This document shows, piece by piece, positions 1 through 6,742 of a DNA stretch of 39,892 nucleotides (its first letter is position 1; each line of letters begins with the position of its first letter). The translations under genes were made by a program, and so were the position numbers. This DNA is from Myxococcota bacterium. Lineage in GTDB: Bacteria > Myxococcota_A > UBA796 > JAJRTE01. The notes beneath the pieces were generated by a model. It saw nothing but the letters and a program-made list of their open reading frames with translations. It ran no database searches and was not told the origin of the DNA. Where the stretch lies: NCBI GenBank assembly GCA_024278455.1, contig JAJRTE010000280.1, positions 1 through 39,892 on the forward strand, in the 5' to 3' direction.

Positions 1-156
1 CAGGGACTTGCCGAAACGACGGGGCCGGAGCAGCATCAGGTAGCGACTTCCCAGATCGCCACTCTCGAGATGGGCGACAAAGCGGGTCTTGTCCACGTAG
101 TAGGAAGCATCGCGGCGGATGCGTGCGAAATCGGAGAGGCCATAGGGAAGATTCAT
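1..156 (-). CDS. AAA-ATPase-like protein (PD-(D/E)XK-associated family), N-terminal fragment
   Basis: The first 52 codons of a gene that runs off the left edge of the window. The protein begins MNLPYGLSDFARIRR, continues with YYVDKTRFV and reaches YLMLLRPRRFGKSL, where RPRRFGKS is the P-loop-like segment. This order (short N-terminus, Y-V-D-K-T, then R-P-R-R-F-G-K-S) is typical of the AAA-ATPase_like family (PF09820 as I recall it), whose members usually carry a PD-(D/E)XK nuclease-like C-terminus and are often mobile or multicopy. The ATG at 156 is preceded by a good ribosome-binding site (AGAGGTGA, 3 nt before the codon). The C-terminal nuclease part is not in the window, so nuclease activity is unknown. 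Confidence 0.65.
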   Translation of the reverse strand, partial: MNLPYGLSDFARIRRDASYYVDKTRFVAHLESGDLGSRYLMLLRPRRFGKSL

Positions 157-575
157 GGATCACCTCTGGGTGTGGATCTCCTCGAAATTTGGAAATGTTG
201 CATGGATCCGTAGGATAACGAGGTTTCCGCTAGAAGTTGGGCGCCGGCGGGGGTATACGACGGTCATCTATCACGTTGGCCCCCCACCTGAGACCCTACG
301 ATGATTTTAGCACAGGCGCAAACAGAGGACAGTCGGTATTTGCCCCGCAATCATGCGGAGGGAGGACTTGCGAGCGGCGTTGGACCACAAGGGCACCTTG
401 TCGATGAGCAGGCCAGATTTCTGAGAAGACCCTCACCCCCGTCCCTCTCCGGTAAGCGAGCGATGGAGAAGTCTCGTGCGATTGCCCCTCACCCCTCGCC
501 CCTCGCCACTCGCCCCTCACCCCTCACCCTTCACCCCTCGCCCCTCACCCCTCGCCCCTCACCCCTCGCCATCCC
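157..575. other. Intergenic region with heptamer array
   Basis: No credible gene. The left part (157-300) is the upstream region of the leftward AAA-ATPase-like gene and holds its ribosome-binding site. The right part (485-568) is a heptamer tandem array lying just beyond the stop of the leftward glycosyltransferase gene. Open frames through this stretch are low-complexity Pro/Ser/Arg translations of the repeat and I do not accept them as genes. Confidence 0.6.
485..568. repeat. Tandem heptamer array, 12 x CCCCTCR
   Basis: Twelve uninterrupted 7-nt units, mostly CCCCTCA or CCCCTCG; two units carry one substitution (506-512 CCACTCG and 527-533 CCCTTCA). The other strand reads YGAGGGG repeated, so it has twelve spaced runs of guanine, mostly four long. 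It sits directly 3' of the stop codon of the leftward glycosyltransferase gene (576), and the last codons of that gene are themselves made of related GGGGAATGGAGAATG-like sequence. The array may have grown out of the gene end. Confidence 0.9.
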
Positions 576-2408
576 TCATTCTCCATTCCCCATTTCACCC
601 CCCACATCGATTGGCAAAGGCCGGGCCGGCAGGTCTCCGGGGCCGACACCGCCGTTTTCCAGTGCGCTCGAGACGAGGGGCACCAGGTCGGGCCTGCCTC
701 CTTCTTTCAGGAAAAGGGTGACCATCTCCCGGAAACGCTTTCCACCTTCGCCGCTGCGGCGTGTCAGGTCGCGGTATTGGGCGAGGTTTCCCCGAACGAG
801 GGCCAGGGCCGCGCCGAGGGGCATCCACCGGTCGTCCTCGTGCTGTTTCTCGAGAAACCGGGTAGCCTTGGCGACGTCCTCCCACTGCCCGCTCCGTGCG
901 AATGCCAGCCCGTGCAGCAGAACGAGTTCGTAGGTGGGATGACAACGCTGTCGCCGGGTCTGGATGGCCAGAGCCGAGGCTTCCCGCCTGCGGCCGGTCA
1001 GGAGGGCCGCGCGGACGGATTCGGTGCAAACCGCTTGGTCCGGCGGTGTGGCGTCCAACGCCTGTCTCAGCCAAGGCAGCGCTTCCTCCCACCGGCCTCT
1101 GGCCGCCAGTTCCAGCCCGTATCCGCCCCAAGTATAGGGATTCGGCGCCACCCGCACTTCGCTCTCGGTCAGGCTGAGGCCGTCTTGCCAGTCCGGGAGC
1201 CGGTCCTGGATGGCCCAGAGGCTGGCCAGGAGAAGCGGCAGGCCCCAGGCGGCTCGAGCCGGCCGGATACCTTGCGACGCGGCACCCGCGGCCAGGGCTA
1301 CTCCGGCCAGGGGCAGGTAGAGGTAGCGTTCTCCGAGCTGGTAGCTTCCGGCCATGGCGTAGAGGGAGGGTAGGAAGGCGAGTAGGGCGAAGGCGAGCCC
1401 GGCGGTCGCGGGCTTCCCCCCCCTGCTGATCAGCCACGCCGAGAGTCCCAGCATGGCCGCAATGCCCGCCACGGTGGCCCACCAGGGTGGTGACAAGTAG
1501 AGCAGGTGCCGGCCGGTTGTCAGCGGGTAGGGCCAGACCAGCAGTCGCCCGTAGAGTCCCAGGACATCGAGCAGCTTCGGCCAGAGGTGCCCGAGCCTGC
1601 CCGGGGGCAAGCCGGTATTGGCGGCCGCGTAGAGGTGGAGTCCTGCCCAGGCCATGGTGACGGCGACCAGGCCGGCGTAGCGTCGAACCGGTCCCGGCCG
1701 GCCGAACCGGGCCAGGTCCACACCGGCGAGCAGGACCGGTGCGACCACTGCGGGCTCCTTGGAGAAGAGTGCCCCGGCCATGGCGAGTGCTCCTGCCACC
1801 TGTCGCCCCGGACCGGGGGTCCTTGGCGCCAGTGCCCACAGGGCCAGGAAGGTGAAACAGGCCGCCATCGGGTCGGCGCGTCCGGATATCCAGCAGACCG
1901 ACTCGGACTGGACCGGGTGGAGGGCGAAGACCGCGGCGCCGAACAGGGCCGGGAAGCGGGGCAGCACTCGGCGCAGGAACGCGAGCAGCGACGCCGTGGC
2001 GGCCAGGTGCCACAGGAGCGAGTGGAGGTGGTAGCCCCGGGGAGAGAGCCCGAACAGGGCGTGGTCCACTGCCAGGCTGGCCAGGAACAGGGGGCGATAG
2101 TACGGCGGACGATGGATGTTTTCCTGCTCCGTCATGGACCAGACGTCGGAAACGAAGTAGCCAGGGACGTGGGACAGGCTCAAATTGGCGGCGTTGTCCA
2201 GGATCTGTCCCTGGTCGTCCCAAGCGAAATCGGCAAGGATGACAGGGAAGTAGACGGCTGCGGTCGCGACGAGCAGCAGGGCGGTACCGTAGATGAACGC
2301 CTTGGAATCGGTGCCCCGGCCAGCCCCGCCCGGTGGCTCGGAGGCCCCAGAATGCGCTCTCGCCGGCCCGGCTACGGAGTGCTCGAGATGTGCATCGCCG
2401 ACGTTCAC
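576..2408 (-). CDS. TMTC-like GT-C membrane glycosyltransferase with C-terminal TPRs
   Basis: A 610-residue multi-spanning membrane protein. After a first membrane segment (about residues 37-58) comes the luminal/periplasmic loop with the acidic pair FAWDD typical of GT-C enzymes. It is followed by YYRPLF, the HSLLWHL helix and HPVQSESVCWISGRAD, which closely matches the HPVHTEAVAWIxGRAD signature of TMTC/DUF1736-type O-mannosyltransferases. About ten hydrophobic helices follow, and the last 200 residues are helical with TPR-like character (WEEALPWLRQAL). The inferred role is transfer of a sugar from a polyprenyl-phosphate donor to a secreted protein or lipid; the acceptor is unknown. The start is GTG at 2408 with GAGGA nine bases upstream. 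The C-terminus runs into sequence related to the heptamer array. Confidence 0.75.
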   Translation of the reverse strand: MNVGDAHLEHSVAGPARAHSGASEPPGGAGRGTDSKAFIYGTALLLVATAAVYFPVILADFAWDDQGQILDNAANLSLSHVPGYFVSDVWSMTEQENIHRPPYYRPLFLASLAVDHALFGLSPRGYHLHSLLWHLAATASLLAFLRRVLPRFPALFGAAVFALHPVQSESVCWISGRADPMAACFTFLALWALAPRTPGPGRQVAGALAMAGALFSKEPAVVAPVLLAGVDLARFGRPGPVRRYAGLVAVTMAWAGLHLYAAANTGLPPGRLGHLWPKLLDVLGLYGRLLVWPYPLTTGRHLLYLSPPWWATVAGIAAMLGLSAWLISRGGKPATAGLAFALLAFLPSLYAMAGSYQLGERYLYLPLAGVALAAGAASQGIRPARAAWGLPLLLASLWAIQDRLPDWQDGLSLTESEVRVAPNPYTWGGYGLELAARGRWEEALPWLRQALDATPPDQAVCTESVRAALLTGRRREASALAIQTRRQRCHPTYELVLLHGLAFARSGQWEDVAKATRFLEKQHEDDRWMPLGAALALVRGNLAQYRDLTRRSGEGGKRFREMVTLFLKEGGRPDLVPLVSSALENGGVGPGDLPARPLPIDVGGEMGNGE

Positions 2409-2470
2409 AGGCAGCCATCCTCAAGGCAAGCCCCGCGGCAGGACCTCGCGCGGGCACGGACCGTACAGGC

Positions 2471-2519
2471 GAAAAAACGAGAAAAAGAAAAGGGGTCTCG
2501 ACCCACGGCCGAAACCCCT
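2471..2519 (-). terminator. Rho-independent terminator after tRNA-Met
   Basis: Read leftward, AGGGGT pairs with ACCCCT (with further CG pairing inside) to form a hairpin over 2519-2491. It is followed by a U-rich tail, TTTTCTTTTTC, and then a second T run. It lies 18 nt past the tRNA 3' end and 62 nt before the GTG of the glycosyltransferase gene, so it should end the tRNA transcript. Confidence 0.75.
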
Positions 2520-2536
2520 CCTCGAGTCTTCCCTGA

Positions 2537-2610
2537 TGGCTTAGGGTGGGCTCGAACCACCGACCTTGCGATTATGAGTCGCACGCTCTAACCACCTGAG
2601 CTACTAAGCC
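2537..2610 (-). tRNA. tRNA-Met (CAT), probably elongator
   Basis: A full cloverleaf on the minus strand: acceptor GGCTTAG/CTAAGCC, D-arm GCTC...GAGC, anticodon stem TGCGA/TCGCA with loop CTCATAA (anticodon CAT), T-arm GGTGG-TTCGAGC-CCACC and discriminator A. CCA is not encoded. The G1-C72 pair excludes an initiator. A tRNA-Ile2 whose C34 becomes lysidine also reads CAT; the U4-A69 and U5-A68 pairs fit elongator Met better than the C4-G69/C5-G68 pairs favoured by TilS, but this is not decisive. Confidence 0.9.
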
Positions 2611-2624
2611 TTGAAACGAGAGTA

Positions 2625-2653
2625 ACTTTACCGAGCCCCAGGCCCGATGTCAA
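2625..2653 (-). promoter_or_regulatory. Promoter of tRNA-Met
   Basis: On the minus strand TTGACA (2653-2648), a 17-nt spacer, then TAAAGT (2630-2625). The tRNA 5' end is 15 nt downstream. This is a near-consensus sigma70-type promoter. Confidence 0.85.
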
Positions 2654-2876
2654 CCCAAATTCGAAGCTCGTCCCGCACCGGGTCGTGACTGAGCGGCAAC
2701 CTCTCCAGACCCGTTTCCCGCACCCCTCTTCCTGCGGGAAGTCGGGGAAGGTTCGGGCAATGCGCCTTGCCATCCCTGCGGGCATCTGGCAAGATGGGAC
2801 CACGGCGTTCCCGGGAAAACGGCGGGCGTGGGCCGGCTGGCACCGAAGAGGAACGTCTCTTCCTGGATATGGCGTG

Positions 2877-4505
2877 ATGAGGGCGGAACCCATGGTGAGA
2901 GCGATTCGAAGATGGGCGAAGAAGACCGCGGCACACCTGTCCAGCGTGGCAGACCGCGGTGCGTTCGGCCTTCTTTTGCTGGCCTTCCTCCAGGCATGCT
3001 CTCCCGCCGCACCCTACATCAAGCAAGGGATCGACCTCGAGGCCCAGGGGCGCTACGACGAGGCGATTTCCCTGTACCAGTCGGTCATTGCGTCCGGTGA
3101 GGCATCGCCGGAAAAGATGGCCGAGCGCTTGAATGCGGCCACCGGCGGACTCGCGGAAGTCCGCGCGAATCGAGCCATGGACGCTTTGCGCGCCGGTCAA
3201 CCGGGCAAGGCCATCCCGCTCGCGAGGGAGGCTCGAGCACTCTCGCCCGACCACCCGAAGGTGCAGGCTGTCGTCGATGCCCTTGTCAGCAGCGAGATGG
3301 GCCGCGCCGCAGATCTCCAGGCCGACCATCGCGTCGTGGAAGCGGTGGCGGTCCTGGACGCCCTGCTGGAACTCGTGCCGGACAGCCAGGATGTGAGAGC
3401 GGCTCGAGACGCCCTCGCCGACGCCTTTTCCCAGCAGCTCGAGGCCGATCTGCGCGAGTATGACCGCGGAAGCCTTCCCGGAAACGCCTTGGTCGCTTCC
3501 CTGGCGCTCGAGGCGCTCAATCCGGGTCGCCCGGAACTGTCGCAGCTCGTGCAGGACCGGCGCCGGGAACTGCTACAGCGCAACCAGCTCCCGGTGCACT
3601 GGTCGCTCGATTCGTCGGCCCGATCCTTTCCCGACATCGTTGCCGCGCTCGCCGATCTCGAGTTCCGGCACCCCTTTCTCGTGCAGCGGCTCGAGGATGA
3701 GGCGGGGGACGGTCTGGACATCAGCCTGTCTGACATCGAGGCGTCGGTTTCGGAGACGATCGAAGCCGGCACGGCGGTCAGGTCGATCCCGGTGGGAGAA
3801 CGGTTCGTGCCCAACCCCCGGATTGCCGAACTGAGCCGGCAGCGTGACGCCCTGACGGGGCAGATCGAGCAGATCGGCGAAGAGATCGATGCCCTCAACG
3901 CGAAGCTTTCCGCGGAAAGCGATCTGGCCGCGAGGAACCGGATTCGGGTGAGGCTTGAGGAGTTGTCGCGCCGGTACAACGAGTTGGGGACCGAGCACGT
4001 GGGTCTTACCGAGGAGATGGCAGCCCTGCCCGAGCGGATTCGTGCCGTGGACTACCGCGACGTGACCATCCCGGTGCGGGTTCACAGGCGGTCGGTGCGA
4101 GTGACCGCCACCTACCGGGCGCGGTGCGTGCGGGCTGATTTCCCCCTGAATGTGCGTTTTTCGTTGTGGGGTGAAGCGGTTACGCAAGGGCAATCCCACG
4201 ACGCCTTGCCCGATGTGGGCCTGCCCGCGGAGTCCCCCCAGTTCGAACTCCCCGACGACGCGCTGAGACGGCTCGCCGGCAAGGACCTGGTCCGGAAGGT
4301 GTCCGCCACGACCGACACGATCATGAACGACTTGATGGTGATCGAGCTGAACCGGGGGCGCAGGAGTCTCGAGCGGGGGGAGGAGGAGGCTGCGGTGGAG
4401 TCGTTCGTGAAGGTGATCCTCGGGACGCAGACACCGGTCCCTGGCGACGTCGGCGACTTTCTCCGTTCGCGCGGCCTGCTGGACCCGCTGAAGATTCGTG
4501 GTTGA
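2877..4505 (+). CDS. TPR / coiled-coil outer-envelope lipoprotein of unknown function
   Basis: About 542 residues. A basic N-terminus and hydrophobic stretch end in the lipobox LQAC (Cys41 from the ATG at 2877), so the mature protein should be lipid-anchored and periplasmic. Next comes YIKQGIDLEAQGRYDEAISLYQS, a TPR-like helix pair, with further helical repeats to about residue 180. A charged coiled coil (ISRQRDALTGQIEQI region, about residues 250-330) is followed by a beta-rich segment with many basic residues. I recognise no named family. The ATG at 2892 is an alternative start; extending the frame to 2685 adds 64 residues before the signal peptide and is unlikely. The gene converges on the IDH operon with only 6 nt between stops. 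Confidence 0.7.
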   Translation: MRAEPMVRAIRRWAKKTAAHLSSVADRGAFGLLLLAFLQACSPAAPYIKQGIDLEAQGRYDEAISLYQSVIASGEASPEKMAERLNAATGGLAEVRANRAMDALRAGQPGKAIPLAREARALSPDHPKVQAVVDALVSSEMGRAADLQADHRVVEAVAVLDALLELVPDSQDVRAARDALADAFSQQLEADLREYDRGSLPGNALVASLALEALNPGRPELSQLVQDRRRELLQRNQLPVHWSLDSSARSFPDIVAALADLEFRHPFLVQRLEDEAGDGLDISLSDIEASVSETIEAGTAVRSIPVGERFVPNPRIAELSRQRDALTGQIEQIGEEIDALNAKLSAESDLAARNRIRVRLEELSRRYNELGTEHVGLTEEMAALPERIRAVDYRDVTIPVRVHRRSVRVTATYRARCVRADFPLNVRFSLWGEAVTQGQSHDALPDVGLPAESPQFELPDDALRRLAGKDLVRKVSATTDTIMNDLMVIELNRGRRSLERGEEEAAVESFVKVILGTQTPVPGDVGDFLRSRGLLDPLKIRG

Positions 4506-4511
4506 CCGTCG

Positions 4512-5516
4512 TCAGTCCCGAAGGCGAGCAATGATGCCCTGCTCGAATTGCTGTCCCGTGGCCTGGCCACCGACCCCCGGCGTGCCTCCGCGGTCGGCGA
4601 GGGCGTCCCTGACCGCTTGCACGATCCGTCCGGCGGCGTCTCCCTCCCCGAGATCGTGGAGCATGGCTATCGCCGGCGTCAGCAACGGGAGCGGGTTGGC
4701 GGCGTCTTCGCCCATTTCGTCGCTTGCCTGCCCGTGGGTAGACTCATACACGCGGATCCCGTCGTCGTTGAGCAGGATGCTGAGCGCCGTGCTGATGCCC
4801 CCTACCAGTCCGGTACCGATGTCCGACACGATGTCCCCGTAGAGATTGGTCAGCAGCAGAACATCGAACTGTTGCGGGTGGGAGACCAGTTGCATCGTGC
4901 AGTTGTCGACGATGATGTCGGTATGCTCGATATCCGGATAGCCCCTTGCGACCCTGCGCGCGACATCGAGGAATAGGCCGTCGGCGAGTTTCATGATGTT
5001 GGCCTTGTGGACCGTGGTTACCTTGCGGCGGCCGTGGGCGCGAGCATACTCGAACGCCTTGTGCGCGATCCGTTCGCACCCCTTCGCCGTGGTGACTTTC
5101 AAGGTCTCGACCACGTTGGGAATCACCTCGTGCTCGTTGCCCGCGTAGACATCCTCCATGCTCTCCCGGACGAGCACGATGTCCAGGTCCGGGCGGCGGC
5201 ACGGAAGTCCGTAGGCGTTGCGAAGCGGGCGAATGTTGCAGTACAGCTCGAGGCGCCGGCGAAGGATGGCGTTGGAGTTGGCGATATCCGCTCCGACCGG
5301 GGTGGCGATGCGGCCCTTGAGTGCCACGCCGGTGCGCCGGATGGCCTCGAGGACACGCGCGGGAACCTGTTCCCCCTCTCCTTCCCAGGTGGCGGTCCCA
5401 CACACCTGTTCGTCCCATTCCACATCGACACCGGCGGCGTCGATGATCCGGCAGACCGAATCGGCCACGACCGGGCCGGCCCAGTCACCTGGAATCAGTG
5501 TAACCTTGTGTGCCAT
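4512..5516 (-). CDS. Divergent isocitrate/isopropylmalate dehydrogenase-family subunit (IDH3 beta/gamma-like)
   Basis: 334 residues of the beta-decarboxylating dehydrogenase fold. It starts VTLIPGDWAGP, where most members have GDGIGPE. The substrate helix SNAILRRRLELY, RESMED, EHE, the catalytic Lys in VHKANIMK and the metal Asp pair in NLYGDIVSD are all present. DNCTMQLV closely resembles DNCCMQLV of the regulatory beta/gamma chains of eukaryotic NAD-IDH. The dinucleotide loop is altered: HGQASDEMGEDAANP in place of HGxAPDIAGxxxANP. It is the second gene of an operon, 17 nt after the canonical paralogue, with GAGGAGAGG before the ATG. I infer a partner or regulatory subunit of the upstream IDH; an independent activity on a related 2-hydroxyacid is possible. 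Confidence 0.8.
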   Translation of the reverse strand: MAHKVTLIPGDWAGPVVADSVCRIIDAAGVDVEWDEQVCGTATWEGEGEQVPARVLEAIRRTGVALKGRIATPVGADIANSNAILRRRLELYCNIRPLRNAYGLPCRRPDLDIVLVRESMEDVYAGNEHEVIPNVVETLKVTTAKGCERIAHKAFEYARAHGRRKVTTVHKANIMKLADGLFLDVARRVARGYPDIEHTDIIVDNCTMQLVSHPQQFDVLLLTNLYGDIVSDIGTGLVGGISTALSILLNDDGIRVYESTHGQASDEMGEDAANPLPLLTPAIAMLHDLGEGDAAGRIVQAVRDALADRGGTPGVGGQATGQQFEQGIIARLRD

Positions 5517-5533
5517 TGTGCCTCTCCTCGAGG

Positions 5534-6532
5534 TTACAGTGCGTCGATGACCGCCTGGGTGTACTCGGAGGTCGACGCGGTTCCGCCCAGGTCCCGCGTG
5601 CGTACCCTGCCCGCCTCGAGCACCGTGTAGACCGCGTTGCGGATGCGCTTCGCGGCCTTGCGTTCGCCGATGTACTCGAGCATCAGGACAGCGGATAGCA
5701 GCATCGCCGTGGGGTTGGCCAGGCCCTTACCCGCGATGTCCGGGGCACTCCCGTGGACCGCCTCGAACACGGCGCAGTCATCGCCGATGTTGGCCCCGGG
5801 AACCAATCCCGTTCCCCCGACGAGCCCGGCGGCGAGGTCGGACATGATATCCCCGAAGAGGTTCTCGAGGACCAGCACGTCGAACCGCGTGGGATCCATG
5901 GCCAAGTGCAGCCCCACCACGTCGATGGGCATCTCCTCGTATTCGATGAACGGATAACGTTCCGAGACCTCGCGCATGCAGCGGAGGAAGAGTTCGTCGC
6001 TCATCTTCATGACCGAGGCCTTGTGGGCCGCGGTGACCTTGTGGCGTCCGTGGTAGCGGCAGTAGGTGAACGCCCACTCAGCGATACGCCAGCAGGCCGC
6101 TTCTGTCATGATCTTGAGCGTGATCACTACCCCAGGGCTGACCTCGTGCTCGATACCCGAGTAGAGACCCTCCGTGTTTTCTCGTATCACGACCAGGTCG
6201 ACATCGTCGTAGCCCGTCCGGACACCCGGGACGTTCGAGACCGGACGGAGGCATGCGTACAGGTTGAGTTGTTTGCGCAGCAGCACGTTCGCCGACTGGA
6301 ACCCCTTTCCGATCGGTGTTCCGGTCGGGCCCTTGAGGGCCACCTTGTTGCGCCGGACCGACTCGACCAATGTGCCAGGCACCTGGGTGCCGAATCGTTC
6401 GATGGCCTTGCGTCCGGCAAGGACTTCGTCCCACCGGATGCGTACACCGGCCGCCTCGAGGACCCGTAGCGCGGAACCTGTCACCTCCGGCCCGATACCG
6501 TCTCCCTTGATCAATGTCAGGGTGTACTCCAT
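5534..6532 (-). CDS. NAD-dependent isocitrate dehydrogenase (IDH3 alpha-like)
   Basis: 332 residues, beginning MEYTLTLIKGDGIGPEV. It oxidatively decarboxylates isocitrate to 2-oxoglutarate in the TCA cycle (cytoplasm). Visible hallmarks are GPTGTPIGKG, the SANVLLRKQLNLYA substrate helix, RENTEGLYSGIEHE with the catalytic Tyr, the Lys in AAHKASVMK, NLFGDIMSD with the metal-binding Asp residues, and an intact dinucleotide loop HGSAPDIAGKGLANP. The Asp-Ile in that loop fits NAD rather than NADP. The match to the catalytic alpha subunit of mitochondrial NAD-IDH is very close by eye. The ATG at 6532 aligns with the family start; the open frame extends 50 codons further with no support. It is first in a two-gene leftward operon with the divergent paralogue. 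Confidence 0.88.
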   Translation of the reverse strand: MEYTLTLIKGDGIGPEVTGSALRVLEAAGVRIRWDEVLAGRKAIERFGTQVPGTLVESVRRNKVALKGPTGTPIGKGFQSANVLLRKQLNLYACLRPVSNVPGVRTGYDDVDLVVIRENTEGLYSGIEHEVSPGVVITLKIMTEAACWRIAEWAFTYCRYHGRHKVTAAHKASVMKMSDELFLRCMREVSERYPFIEYEEMPIDVVGLHLAMDPTRFDVLVLENLFGDIMSDLAAGLVGGTGLVPGANIGDDCAVFEAVHGSAPDIAGKGLANPTAMLLSAVLMLEYIGERKAAKRIRNAVYTVLEAGRVRTRDLGGTASTSEYTQAVIDAL

Positions 6533-6653
6533 GCGACCCCCTCGACCACGCGGGTGGTGTGCTCGTCGTTTCCCGTTGCCTCGCCATGGGGTGGTCCGGC
6601 GCGCCGGCTCCTGCCTGCCCGTGGCGCACGGAAAAACGTGGTTGAAGGTGAGA

Positions 6654-6682
6654 ACAATAACGCGCCCTCCCCGGGGCGACAA
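6654..6682 (-). promoter_or_regulatory. Candidate promoter of the IDH operon
   Basis: On the minus strand TTGTCG (6682-6677), a 17-nt spacer, then TATTGT (6659-6654). The IDH ATG at 6532 is about 115 nt beyond the predicted start, leaving a moderate 5' leader. The -35 box is weak. Confidence 0.5.
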
Positions 6683-6742
6683 GCGGCGGGGAGAGGAAAT
6701 GGAGCACGGAAGAGAAGTAAGAGGCGCGGCGCGTGATCCGGA

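Noticed and set aside
485..568. CRISPR-like array
   Set aside because: Units are 7 nt with no spacers; it is a simple tandem repeat, and no cas genes are in the window.
301..933. Open frames through the heptamer array
   Set aside because: Products are Ser/Pro/His low-complexity readings of the 7-nt repeat and conflict with the glycosyltransferase gene.
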